DNA of 64,000 nt from Myxococcales bacterium. GTDB lineage: Bacteria; Myxococcota_A; Polyangia; Haliangiales; Haliangiaceae. The DNA is taken from NCBI GenBank assembly GCA_016720595.1, contig JADKKI010000072.1:496001-560000 (forward strand), given 5' to 3'. The position numbers and the translations under genes were made by a program. Positions 1 through 8,074 of this stretch are shown here, one piece after another. The number at the start of each line of letters is the position of its first letter. The first letter of the stretch is position 1. The notes beneath the pieces were generated by a model. That model did no database searches. It worked only from the letters and a program-made list of their open reading frames with translations, and was not told the DNA's origin.

Positions 1-254
1 AGCTCGAGGGCGCGCCCGGCGCCCGTGTGGCAGCTGTGTCAACCAGGCCCGGAGCAGTAGAACACCAGGGTCGCGTCCTTGTCGGGCGGCAGATCGCCCA
101 CCTCGATCTGGTAGGCGTTGAGGTTCTTCGCCGTGGGGACGTGGCTCCGCCGCCAGCGGCCGGCGCCGTTGTTGTCGAACACGTGGAAGCCAGGCTCACC
201 GAGCCGGGCCGCCACCTGGGCGACGGTCAGCTCGGGGATCTCGTCCGGACTCAA
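1..254 (-). CDS. Rhodanese-like protein, candidate selenoprotein (partial, in-frame TGA)
   Basis: Rhodanese-fold sulfurtransferase-like protein, cut by the window edge. From a TTG start at 254 the translation holds the first half of a rhodanese domain: a FHVFDNN strand, the HVP-AKNLNAY segment, then LVFYCSGPG and a TGA codon at 41-39. Reading through the TGA gives YCSGPG-U-HSCHTGAGRALEL, open to the edge. Many rhodaneses have YCxxxxC followed by a small/His-rich helix, so the TGA falls exactly on the second, active-site-type cysteine, five residues after Cys67. Sec-containing rhodanese-related proteins are known in bacteria, so selenocysteine is a serious possibility; the alternative is a nonsense mutation. 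The gene starts 2 bases after the stop of the M15 peptidase gene and is probably co-transcribed with it. Rhodanese call about 0.8; Sec reading about 0.5. Confidence 0.65.
8..24 (-). other. Candidate bacterial SECIS-like hairpin after the TGA
   Basis: On the minus strand, 14 bases after the TGA, GGGCGC pairs perfectly with GCGCCC around a five-base loop CGGGC. Bacterial SECIS elements are short hairpins starting within roughly 15-40 bases of the UGA, with guanine in the apical loop. Distance and loop fit, but hairpins are common in DNA this GC-rich, so this is supporting evidence only. Confidence 0.35.
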
Positions 255-256
255 GC

Positions 257-1069
257 CTACGAGACTGGCTTGCGGGCCGGCTGCGTACGGTTCGTGTTCG
301 ACTTCTGGGACTTCGTCGACTTCGTCGACTTCTTGCCGCTGCTGTGACCGGACCAGTCGGTCCAGCGGTAGCTCGGCTCGCCGGGGGCGCGGAAGTCGAC
401 GTGGATGAACTGGGAGGTCGGGTAGATGCCGATGCCCATGTTCCCGCCGTCGAGGCTCTCGGCGTAGTTGTACATGTCGCGGATCGAGACGTCCTTGATC
501 CGGATGTCCATCGCCGAGGCGTGGAAGTGGCGGCTCGAGCTGCGCTCGGCGAACCGGAACCCGGAGACCAGCTCGATCTTCTTGCCGCCGAAGTGGTCCG
601 AGATCCGGGACAGCTGCTCGTAGAGCTCCGGGCGCACGGCGCGGACCTCGCCGGTCTGGCGGCAGCGGAACAGGTCGTCGAGCTTGGCGAGGGCGGCATC
701 GTCGTACGAGCCGTCCTGCTTGTAGATGTTGACCTTGGTCTCCTCGCCGAGGTTCTCGGCGTGGAGCCAGATGTCACCCGTGGGCTTCTGCAGCGGCTCG
801 GCGCGGAGCGTGGACTTGCTCGCGTTGTGGCCCTGGAACACCGCGACTCGCTTGCACTTTCGCTTGCCGCCGTTGCTCGAGCACTGCTTGGTGGTGCCCT
901 TGTCGTTGATCGACTTGCGAGCCTTGCCACCCGTCTTGGTGGTGGCTTCGCGAGCGGCGACCTTGCCACTGCGAGCACCCAGTCCTGGGGAGCGGCCCTT
1001 GGGCGCGGCGCTGGCGGTGCCAACGAACGCGACCAGGACAGCGGCGAGTAGGAGGGCCTTACGTCGCAT
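257..1069 (-). CDS. Exported M15-type (DUF882/YcbK-like) murein endopeptidase
   Basis: Probable zinc-dependent peptidoglycan endopeptidase of the M15A/DUF882 group, 270 aa. The chosen ATG at 1069 gives a clear signal peptide (MRRKALLLAAVLVAF..TASA); an upstream in-frame ATG would bury it. A basic, low-complexity linker of about 80 residues precedes the catalytic domain. The metal-site pattern of the family is visible: SRHFHASAMDIRI supplies His and Asp and IHVDFR supplies the second His, with the typical GIGIYP segment between. The C-terminus is a Lys/Ser/Thr-rich tail. It would act in the periplasm on the peptide stems of murein. The rhodanese-like gene follows after 2 bases. Confidence 0.82.
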   Translation of the reverse strand: MRRKALLLAAVLVAFVGTASAAPKGRSPGLGARSGKVAAREATTKTGGKARKSINDKGTTKQCSSNGGKRKCKRVAVFQGHNASKSTLRAEPLQKPTGDIWLHAENLGEETKVNIYKQDGSYDDAALAKLDDLFRCRQTGEVRAVRPELYEQLSRISDHFGGKKIELVSGFRFAERSSSRHFHASAMDIRIKDVSIRDMYNYAESLDGGNMGIGIYPTSQFIHVDFRAPGEPSYRWTDWSGHSSGKKSTKSTKSQKSNTNRTQPARKPVS

Positions 1070-1149
1070 GGACCAAGAGGCTAGGCCGGCCGGGGGATCG
1101 ATCACAACAAAACCCGGCCGAAAATCGCTTTGTGCACGAAACGAATGTG

Positions 1150-1164
1150 TCCTGCGATGCAGGA
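1150..1164. repeat. Short perfect inverted repeat between two minus-strand genes
   Basis: TCCTGC-GAT-GCAGGA is a perfect 6-bp inverted repeat with a 3-base loop, 33 bases beyond the stop of the dCMP deaminase gene and 81 bases before the M15 peptidase start. There is no T-run after it, so it is either a weak terminator or an operator; the sequence does not decide. Confidence 0.3.
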
Positions 1165-1197
1165 TTCTCGGCAGGGATCGTAACGCGTGTTCAGTGA

Positions 1198-1680
1198 TCA
1201 CTCCGGAGGCGGCACGGGCGGAAGCGCGGGCAGGTTCACCCCCGGCAGCCCCGTGTGGACCAGCTCGATGCCGATCTTGCCCGCGATCTCGAAGATCCGG
1301 TTGTCGCGATAGAACTCACCGAAGCAGATTCGAGTGATCCCGGCGTTGGCGAGCTGCTTGAAGCAGTTCCAGCACGGGCTTGCCGTCACGTAGCAGCTGC
1401 CGCCGTCGATCAGGACGCCGTTCTTGGCAGCCTGGATGATCGCGTTCGCCTCGGCGTGGATGGTCGCAACGCAGTGGTTGTCCTCCATCATGTGCCCCAC
1501 GTCCGAGCAGTGGGGCATCCCGCGGATCGAGCCGTTGTACCCGGTCGACAGGATGGTCCGGTTCCGGACGATCACCGAGCCCACGTACTTGCGCGGGCAG
1601 GTGGATCGCGTGGCGACCACCTGCGCGATGCTCATGAAGTACTCATCCCACGCCGCACGCGGTCGGATTTCCTCGGCCAT
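1198..1680 (-). CDS. dCMP deaminase family protein (ComEB-like)
   Basis: Zinc-dependent deoxycytidylate deaminase, 160 aa, which converts dCMP to dUMP for thymidylate synthesis. The zinc motifs are intact: HAEANAI (His plus catalytic Glu) and PCWNC (two Cys), with the family-typical STCPRKYVGSVIV and TGYNGS segments in the N-terminal half. The start at 1680 (MAEEIRPRAAW) matches the usual N-terminus; the reading frame runs open further upstream but into the divergent ileS gene. The C-terminus is a short Pro-rich tail. It is divergent from ileS with 73 bases between the two starts, so the two promoters probably share that gap. The family also includes the Bacillus late-competence protein ComEB, but nothing here links it to comEC at 10 kb. 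Confidence 0.88.
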   Translation of the reverse strand: MAEEIRPRAAWDEYFMSIAQVVATRSTCPRKYVGSVIVRNRTILSTGYNGSIRGMPHCSDVGHMMEDNHCVATIHAEANAIIQAAKNGVLIDGGSCYVTASPCWNCFKQLANAGITRICFGEFYRDNRIFEIAGKIGIELVHTGLPGVNLPALPPVPPPE

Positions 1681-1753
1681 GCGCGCATCGTACGCGGTTG
1701 CAGCCGGCTCCGGTGCCAACGGGATCTCGCCGGGGGTGGTATGGTCCGCGCCC

Positions 1754-4636
1754 ATGTCGTCCGGCCAGTCCAAGTACAAGGACACCGTCAATCTTCCGGA
1801 GACCCCGTTCCCCATGCGCGGTGATCTCGCGATCCGCGAGCCCGAGATCCTCAAGGGCTGGGACGAGACCGGGCTGTATGCACGGATCCAGGAGGCACGC
1901 GCGAGCGCGCCGACCTTCATCCTCCACGATGGACCGCCGTACTCCAACGGCCACATCCACTACGGCCACATCCTCAACAAGATCCTGAAGGACACGGTCA
2001 TCAAGTCCCGCACGATGGCGGGGTTCCGCACCCCGTACGTGCCGGGCTGGGACACCCACGGCCTCCCGATCGAGCTCGCCGTCGAGCGCGAGCTCGGGGA
2101 CAAGCGCAAGGGCATGAGCGCCGCGGAGGTCCGCAAGGCGTGCCGCGACTACGCGATGAAGTTCGTCGACATCCAGCGCACCGAGTTCAAGCGGCTCGGC
2201 GTGCTCGGCGACTGGGATCGTCCGTACCTGACCCTCGATGCGACCTACGAGGGCGCGATCGCGCGCGCGCTCGCCACGTTCGCGCGCAAGGGCTTTCTGT
2301 ATCGCGGCAAGAAGCCGGTCTCGTGGTGTCCGATCGACAAGACGGCGCTCGCCGAGGCGGAGATCGAATACAAGGACAAGACCTCGCCGTCGGTCTACGT
2401 GCGGATGCCGCTCGTGGATCGCGGCAAGCTCGACGAGGACAAGCGCCTCGAGGGCACGCGGCTCGCCTACGTGATCTGGACGACCACGCCGTGGACGCTC
2501 CCGGCGAACCTCGCGATCGTCGCGCACCCGAGCTTCACCTATCTCGCGGTGCGAAACCCGAAGGATCCCACCGAGCGCCTGCTCGTCGCGCGCGAGCTGG
2601 CCGAGACGTTCCTGAAGGCGATCGGCGGCGATCCCGTGGTGGACCTCGTCGATGCGATCGAGATCGCGCCGGCGCGGATGGCCACCCTCGAGGGCGGCCG
2701 CTACCAGCACCCGTTCCTCACCCAGCCCCCCGAGGGCGTGTCCGCGGACGCCGTGTGGCGGCTGTGGTTCGCCGACTACGTGACCACCGAGGCCGGCACA
2801 GGCCTGGTCCACACCGCGCCCGGTCACGGCGCCGATGACTACAAGACCGGCCTCGCGCACGATCTCCCGGCGTACGCGCCCCTCGACGACGCCGCGCGGT
2901 ACACGGCGGGCGTGGCGCTCGAGCGAGGCGCGGAGCGGATCGACCTCACCGGCAAGAACACCACCGAGGCCAACCCGATCATCGTCGAGCACATGGCCAC
3001 CACGGGCTATCTGCTGAACCCGACCACCGACAAGATCCATCACAGCTACCAGCACTGCTGGCGCTGCAAGCAGCCGATCGTGTTCCGCGCCACGCCGCAG
3101 TGGTTCATCGAGATGGACCACGAGGGCTTCCGCCAGACCGCGCTCGCCGAGATCGATCGCACGCAGTGGGTCCCGCCGTGGGGCCACGATCGGATCCACG
3201 CGATGATCGAGAACCGGCCCGATTGGGTGCTGTCACGGCAGCGGCTGTGGGGCACGCCGATCCCGGCGTTCTACTGCACCAGCTGCGGCGCCGAGCACGC
3301 GAACGGCGACACGATGGATCACATCGCCGCGATCTTCGACAAGGAAGGCGCGGACGCCTGGTGGACGCGCTCGATCGCCGAGCTCGTGCCGCCCGGCACC
3401 ACGTGTGGCAAGTGCGGCGCCGGCGCCGACAAGCTCGAGCGCGAGAAGGACATCGTCGACGTGTGGTTCGAGTCCGGTGTGTCGTGGCTCGCGATGGAGG
3501 CGCGCCCGGGTGCCGAGGGCGCCGACTTCAAGAGCATCGATCTCTACCTCGAGGGCTCGGATCAGCACCGCGGCTGGTTCCACAGCTCGCTGCTCGCCGG
3601 CATCGGCGTCAAGGGCCGCGCGCCCTACCGTCAGGTGATCACGCACGGCTTCGTGCTCGACGAGAATGGCATCCCGTACTCGAAGAGCACGATCGAGAAG
3701 GCGAAGCGCGAGGGCAAGAAGACCAGCTACATCGAGCCCGAGAGCGTCATCAAGAAGTACGGCGCCGAGATGTTCCGGCTGTGGGTGGCCTCGATCGAGT
3801 TCCGCGCCGACATGCCGTACTCGCAGGCGATCCTCGACACGCTCGCCGAGTGGTATCGCAAGCTCCGCAACACCGCGAAGTTCCTCCTCGGCAACCTGAA
3901 GGACTTCGATCCGAACGCGCACGATCGTTCGATCGTGACGCTCGGGATCGATCGGTACCTCCTCGCGAAGCTCGACACCCTGGTCGCGCGCGCCCGCAAG
4001 GCGTACGACGACTACGAGCTGCACGTGGTGCACCGCCTGCTGGTGGACTTCGTCACCGTCGAGCTCTCGGCGCTCTATGGCGATGTCACGAAGGATCGGC
4101 TTTACTCCGACGCCGTGGGCGCACCCTCGCGCCGCGCCGCGCAGGTCGTGCTCTACGAGTGCCTGCGCGCGGTCGCGACCCTCGCGGCCCCGATCCTGTC
4201 GTTCACCGCCGAGGACATCTGGACGTACATGCCCCGCCGCGCCGGGGATCCCACGAGCGTGCACCTCGCGCAGTTCCCGGAGGTCCGAGACACGGCGGCG
4301 TCCGCCGAGTTCGTGATCGAGTTCGCGAAGCTCCTGACCTGGCGCGAGAAGGTCACCAAGGAGCTCGAGCCGTTCCGCGCCGAGAAGCGCAAGTCGGTGG
4401 ATGCGCGGGTCACGATCGCCAGCGATGATCCGGTGCTCCGGGCCTATGCCGACGAGCTCGCCGATCTGTTCATCGTCTCTGACGTTCGCCTGGTGGCGGG
4501 CTCCGGGTCGATCAGCGTCGAGGTTCACGCCGGGCCCAAGTGCGATCGGTGCTGGAAGCACTTCGACCAGCTCGCCGCGGATCCCCCGGATGTCTGCGAG
4601 CGTTGCGCCACCGCCCTGGCCGGGTTAAAGGCCTGA
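1754..4636 (+). CDS. ileS: Isoleucyl-tRNA synthetase
   Basis: Class I isoleucyl-tRNA synthetase, 960 aa, charging tRNA-Ile in the cytoplasm. In order: an N-terminal segment with NLPETPFPMR, the HIGH-type motif GPPYSNGHIHYGH, the editing domain with TTPWTLPAN, the catalytic WFESGVSW and SDQHRGWFHSS segments, the anticodon-binding region, and a C-terminal zinc finger (CDRCWKHF and CERC). The usual KMSKS loop reads PYSKS, followed by a short lysine-rich stretch and YIEPESVIKKYGAEMFRLW, so the first lysine and the methionine are replaced. The start at 1754 (MSSGQSKYKDTVNLPETPF) was chosen because the upstream in-frame extension overlaps the dCMP deaminase gene antisense. The first lspA gene begins 2 bases after the stop, the classic ileS-lspA arrangement. 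Confidence 0.97.
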   Translation: MSSGQSKYKDTVNLPETPFPMRGDLAIREPEILKGWDETGLYARIQEARASAPTFILHDGPPYSNGHIHYGHILNKILKDTVIKSRTMAGFRTPYVPGWDTHGLPIELAVERELGDKRKGMSAAEVRKACRDYAMKFVDIQRTEFKRLGVLGDWDRPYLTLDATYEGAIARALATFARKGFLYRGKKPVSWCPIDKTALAEAEIEYKDKTSPSVYVRMPLVDRGKLDEDKRLEGTRLAYVIWTTTPWTLPANLAIVAHPSFTYLAVRNPKDPTERLLVARELAETFLKAIGGDPVVDLVDAIEIAPARMATLEGGRYQHPFLTQPPEGVSADAVWRLWFADYVTTEAGTGLVHTAPGHGADDYKTGLAHDLPAYAPLDDAARYTAGVALERGAERIDLTGKNTTEANPIIVEHMATTGYLLNPTTDKIHHSYQHCWRCKQPIVFRATPQWFIEMDHEGFRQTALAEIDRTQWVPPWGHDRIHAMIENRPDWVLSRQRLWGTPIPAFYCTSCGAEHANGDTMDHIAAIFDKEGADAWWTRSIAELVPPGTTCGKCGAGADKLEREKDIVDVWFESGVSWLAMEARPGAEGADFKSIDLYLEGSDQHRGWFHSSLLAGIGVKGRAPYRQVITHGFVLDENGIPYSKSTIEKAKREGKKTSYIEPESVIKKYGAEMFRLWVASIEFRADMPYSQAILDTLAEWYRKLRNTAKFLLGNLKDFDPNAHDRSIVTLGIDRYLLAKLDTLVARARKAYDDYELHVVHRLLVDFVTVELSALYGDVTKDRLYSDAVGAPSRRAAQVVLYECLRAVATLAAPILSFTAEDIWTYMPRRAGDPTSVHLAQFPEVRDTAASAEFVIEFAKLLTWREKVTKELEPFRAEKRKSVDARVTIASDDPVLRAYADELADLFIVSDVRLVAGSGSISVEVHAGPKCDRCWKHFDQLAADPPDVCERCATALAGLKA

Positions 4637-4638
4637 CC

Positions 4639-5325
4639 GTGGCAGACGACGAGACCAAGGCCGACGCCGAGACCGCCGACGCAGGGCTTCCTCCCGCCTC
4701 GGGCACCGAGCGCGCGAAGTGGACGATCTTCGCGGTCGTCTCGCTGCTGTCGCTGATCGCCGACCAGGCCACCAAGATCTGGGCGCGGGCGGCGCTCCCG
4801 GTCGAAGGTCACGGCACCGGCGCCGGCGGCGTGTGCGTGATCCCCGACGACATCATGGTGCGTCGGTGCGGCGGCGTGGCCAAGAACGTGATCGAGGGCT
4901 TCTGGGACTGGCGCCTCTCGATGAACCCGGGCTCGGCGTTCGGCCTGTTCGGTGGCCAGAGCTTCGCGCGCGTGATGCTCTCGATCGTCGGCGTCGCCGC
5001 GGTCGGCGGCATGATCTGGATGCTCAAGAAGTCGCGCACCGATCAGCGCGTGCTGCACTGGGCGCTCGCCTTCGTCGCGGGCGGCGCGGTCGGCAACCTG
5101 ATCGATCGCATCTACTACGGCGTCGTCACCGACTTCGTGCTGTGGCACTACAAGACCCACGAGTGGCCGGTGTTCAACGTCGCCGACATCGTGCTGGTCG
5201 TCGGTGTGGGCCTGATGTTCATCGACATCCAGAAAGAGGGTAAGCGCGAGAAGCTCCTCAAGAAGGCGCGGAAAGATCAGGCAAAGGCGAAGGCCAAGGC
5301 CGCGGGTCTCGTCAAGGACATGTAG
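4639..5325 (+). CDS. lspA: Lipoprotein signal peptidase II, copy 1
   Basis: Inner-membrane aspartic peptidase that removes the signal peptide of diacylated prolipoproteins, 228 aa, longer than the usual 160-170. A GTG start 2 bases after the ileS stop is chosen; it gives about 25 hydrophilic residues before the first helix. Four membrane segments are evident. The conserved NPGSAF motif and both catalytic aspartates are present, in GNLIDRI and FNVADI. A large periplasmic loop (GVCVIPDDIMVRRCGG) carries two cysteines also found in copy 2. The C-terminus is a Lys/Ala-rich cytoplasmic tail that copy 2 lacks. The spacing implies co-transcription with ileS. Confidence 0.95.
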   Translation: MADDETKADAETADAGLPPASGTERAKWTIFAVVSLLSLIADQATKIWARAALPVEGHGTGAGGVCVIPDDIMVRRCGGVAKNVIEGFWDWRLSMNPGSAFGLFGGQSFARVMLSIVGVAAVGGMIWMLKKSRTDQRVLHWALAFVAGGAVGNLIDRIYYGVVTDFVLWHYKTHEWPVFNVADIVLVVGVGLMFIDIQKEGKREKLLKKARKDQAKAKAKAAGLVKDM

Positions 5326-5388
5326 CGCGAGCTCGCGCGGGCGAAGGTCGCGGGAATACCGCGCACCGCGGCGGCGGTCGGTAACGTC

Positions 5389-5931
5389 ATGAGCGTTGGC
5401 CGGCGTGCCTGGATGATGTTCGGGGTGGTGTTCGCGCTGACGCTCGCCTTCGATCAGAGCAGCAAGGCCTGGGCGCGCACGCTGCCCGTGTCCCCCACTG
5501 GGTGTGTGCAGCCAGCGGACCTGCTCGCTCATCGCTGTGGTGGCGTTCCGCAGCCGGTGATCGAGGGCTACTGGGACTGGGAGCTGGCCTACAACCCTGG
5601 CGCGGCGTTCAGCTCGCTGACCGGCGGCGAGGGGATGCAGCTCCTGCTCGGGCTGCTCGCCGCGGCGGCGCTGATCGGGATCGGGGTGGTGGCCTCGCGA
5701 ACCTCGCCCGAGCAGCGGCTCAAGCGCTTCGCGCTCGCGATGATCGCGGGCGGAGCCCTGGGCAACCTCGTCGATCGGATCCGCGATGGTGCGGTGACCG
5801 ACTTCATCCGCTGGCGCTGGCACGAGAGCCGCTGGCCGATCTTCAACGTCGCTGACGCCGCGCTGCTGGCGGGCGTGGTGATCCTGCTGCTCGACAGTGC
5901 GCTGGAGCACCGTCGGGCGCGGCTCGCCTGA
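5389..5931 (+). CDS. lspA: Lipoprotein signal peptidase II, copy 2
   Basis: Second lipoprotein signal peptidase, 180 aa, 63 bases after the first. Catalytic aspartates are in GNLVDRI and FNVADA, and the NPGAAF motif and the two-cysteine loop (TGCVQPADLLAHRCGG) are retained, so it looks active. It shares the insertion between helices with copy 1, which suggests a local duplication followed by divergence. Multiple LspA proteins are known in Myxococcus xanthus, where some sit in the myxovirescin cluster and the antibiotic targets LspA; no such cluster is visible here. A lipoprotein gene follows directly, and eight more probable lipoproteins lie in this window. Confidence 0.94.
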   Translation: MSVGRRAWMMFGVVFALTLAFDQSSKAWARTLPVSPTGCVQPADLLAHRCGGVPQPVIEGYWDWELAYNPGAAFSSLTGGEGMQLLLGLLAAAALIGIGVVASRTSPEQRLKRFALAMIAGGALGNLVDRIRDGAVTDFIRWRWHESRWPIFNVADAALLAGVVILLLDSALEHRRARLA

Positions 5932-5972
5932 CGGTTTCTCGCGTTCGGCGTGGCCCGGGGTATGGTGGGCAC

Positions 5973-6695
5973 ATGAGGATCGCTTCGCTCCTGATCGTGC
6001 TGGGCGCCTGCCAGGGCGGTAGCGAACAGCGCCCGATCAACCCCGGCGGGGGCGATGACCACGTCACGCCGCCGCTGACCGATGCCGGAACCACGACCAC
6101 GGATGGCACGACGAGCGATGGAGCCGGGATCTCGGGGCGGGTCTGTGTGGTCTCGGACCTGCGAAATCTCTCCACGTGCGCCGCCACCGGTGCGGCGGGG
6201 CTGACGGTCACGCTCGGCAGCGAGACGGCGACCACCAGCGCTGATGGCTCGTTCACGATCCCCACGCCAGCCGGTAGCTCGCTGGTCTGGCACGTGTCGG
6301 GGACGAGCATCGTGCCGTCCGTGATGGCGTACTCCACGTCCGCTCTCGTGCCGGCCGTGCCAGCCACCGTCTACGACAACCTCACGCTCTCGAACGGCGT
6401 GATCGTCAACGCCGGTGAGGGCTCGGTGATCGGCCGCGTGGTCCGCGCGGCTACCGTGGTCAGCGGCGCCACCGCGACGATCTCTCCGTCGGCGACGTAC
6501 GCTGCGTTCTACGATGGCAACAGCGCCAGCACCTGGAACCAGAACAGCACGGGGACGCGCGGCGTGTTCTGGATCCCGGGAGCGGCCGCCGGCAGTGCGA
6601 GCGTGACGGTCGACACCGCAGCGGGGGACAGCGTCGCTGCGACCGCGGACGTCGAAGCGGACTCGATCACCTTCCTGGTGGTCGAGGTTCCCTGA
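5973..6695 (+). CDS. Lipoprotein of unknown function with regulatory-like beta domain
   Basis: Probable lipoprotein, 240 aa. The short signal MRIASLLIVLGAC ends in a clean lipobox with Cys13. A Gly/Thr/Asp-rich linker of about 40 residues follows. The rest is beta-rich, with a repeat of the pattern 'acatGAaGLTVTLGSETATTSADGSFTIPTPAG', resembling a carboxypeptidase-regulatory-like (transthyretin-fold) domain, and a second related segment near residues 140-235. There are no catalytic motifs. It lies 41 bases after the second lspA, on the same strand, so it may be part of that operon. It converges on pabB. The function is unknown. Confidence 0.75.
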   Translation: MRIASLLIVLGACQGGSEQRPINPGGGDDHVTPPLTDAGTTTTDGTTSDGAGISGRVCVVSDLRNLSTCAATGAAGLTVTLGSETATTSADGSFTIPTPAGSSLVWHVSGTSIVPSVMAYSTSALVPAVPATVYDNLTLSNGVIVNAGEGSVIGRVVRAATVVSGATATISPSATYAAFYDGNSASTWNQNSTGTRGVFWIPGAAAGSASVTVDTAAGDSVAATADVEADSITFLVVEVP

Positions 6696-6709
6696 GCCCG
6701 GGCTCCTCG

Positions 6710-6724
6710 AGCTGACGGTCAGCT
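6710..6724. terminator. Small hairpin between convergent genes
   Basis: AGCTGAC-G-GTCAGCT is a perfect 7-bp inverted repeat in the 23-base gap between the convergent lipoprotein gene and pabB, and it overlaps the pabB stop codon. It has no T-run. A short bidirectional stop signal is plausible but unproven. Confidence 0.3.
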
Positions 6725-8071
6725 GGTCGGGTGCCGAAGCGCGGCGAGCGCCGCGATCGCCGCGTTCCAGCCAAGCGCCTTGGTCTCGGTCTCCGCGAGC
6801 TCGGCTGCGGGATCCGAGTCCGCCACGATGCCGCCGCCCACGTGGACGCGTAGCTGGTGGTTGGCGATCACGCCGATCCGGATCCCGATCGCGAGATCGA
6901 ACCCGCCGTCCGCGCCGAAGTACCCGAGTGCACCGCAGTACGGTCCGCGGCGCGCAGGCTCGAGCTCGTCGATCAGCTGCATCGCGCGGACCTTCGGCGC
7001 GCCGGTGATCGAGCCGCCCGGGAACGTCGCGCGCAGCACCTGCGCATAACCCACGTCCGCGCGCGGCCGTGCGCTGACCCGGGAGACCTTGTGGTAGAGC
7101 GCGGGAAGCTCGACCACGTAGCCGAGCTCGTCGACGACGACCGAGCCGGTCTCCGCGATCCTCCCGAGGTCGTTGCGCTCGAGATCGACGATCATGAGGT
7201 GCTCGGCCGCATCCTTCTCGCTCGCCATCAGCTCGTTCGCACCGTCGGCGTTGCCCGGCGTCCGCCGCACGGTGCCCTTGATCGGACGGGTCTCGATCCG
7301 CTCGCCGACCCGCGCCAGGAAGCGCTCGGGAGAGCCGGAGATCACCGTGGCCCCATCCGCCTCGATCAGCGCCCCGTACGGTGCGGGGGCCACGCGCTCG
7401 AGCGCGGCGTAGATCGCCAGCGCATCGCCGGGCGCGTGGATCCGCGCCACCAGGCGGCGGGCGACGTTGACCTGATAGACATCGCCGGCGGCGAGGTAGT
7501 CGAGGATCTTCTGCACCCGCGCGATGTGATGATCGGGTGGATCGTCGGCCACGAGCTCGCCGAGGCTCGGTGGCAGCGACGGGCGGGCGGGCCCGGCAAG
7601 GGCCTCGGCGAGGCGCGCGCGGGCGTCGTGGTCGTCGCCGACGATCTCCGGTTCGAGCTCGGGGCCACCCCAGCGCGCGACGGCGCCGTACGCACCGAGC
7701 CACAGATCGGGCGTGTCGTTCCCGAGCGTGGGCCCACCGGGCAGCTGCTCCACCACGCGCGCCAGGTCGTAGCCGAAGAAGCCGATCACGCGCGGCACGG
7801 GCGGGGCGCTCGAAGCCGGGACGAACGGGCAGCCGTGCTCCGCGAGGAACGCCTCGACCGCCTCGAACGGATCGGCGGTGAACCGGCGCTGCGGGCGACC
7901 TTCGCGATCGAGCACCACGAGCGAGCGGCCGCGCGCGATCAGCGTCGCCTGGGGCTCGGCCGTCGCGAACGACCAGCGCCCGAGGCCATCGTCATCTCGT
8001 CCGGCGTGCAGCAGCACGCGGCCACGGCGGCCCGCGAGACGGGCGGCGCCGTCGAGAGGCGAGAGCGCCAT
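6719..8071 (-). CDS. pabB: Aminodeoxychorismate synthase component I
   Basis: Chorismate-binding enzyme, 450 aa, which makes 4-amino-4-deoxychorismate for folate synthesis. The decisive motif is PIKGTVRR at 263-270: PabB enzymes have Lys in this position, which attacks chorismate, whereas anthranilate synthases (TrpE) have Ala. Other family signatures are GDVYQVNVARR, SGSPERF, MIVDLERNDLGR, FPGGSITGAPK and VHVGGGIVADSDP. No glutaminase (PabA) or lyase (PabC) gene is seen nearby, so these must lie elsewhere. The preceding TPR/AIM24-like gene ends 3 bases before the pabB start, so the two are probably one transcript despite unrelated roles. Confidence 0.92.
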   Translation of the reverse strand: MALSPLDGAARLAGRRGRVLLHAGRDDDGLGRWSFATAEPQATLIARGRSLVVLDREGRPQRRFTADPFEAVEAFLAEHGCPFVPASSAPPVPRVIGFFGYDLARVVEQLPGGPTLGNDTPDLWLGAYGAVARWGGPELEPEIVGDDHDARARLAEALAGPARPSLPPSLGELVADDPPDHHIARVQKILDYLAAGDVYQVNVARRLVARIHAPGDALAIYAALERVAPAPYGALIEADGATVISGSPERFLARVGERIETRPIKGTVRRTPGNADGANELMASEKDAAEHLMIVDLERNDLGRIAETGSVVVDELGYVVELPALYHKVSRVSARPRADVGYAQVLRATFPGGSITGAPKVRAMQLIDELEPARRGPYCGALGYFGADGGFDLAIGIRIGVIANHQLRVHVGGGIVADSDPAAELAETETKALGWNAAIAALAALRHPTS

Positions 8072-8074
8072 CGC

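Noticed and set aside
1424..1753. Longer N-terminus for isoleucyl-tRNA synthetase
   Set aside because: It overlaps the divergent dCMP deaminase gene antisense, and the alignment-typical N-terminus begins at 1754.
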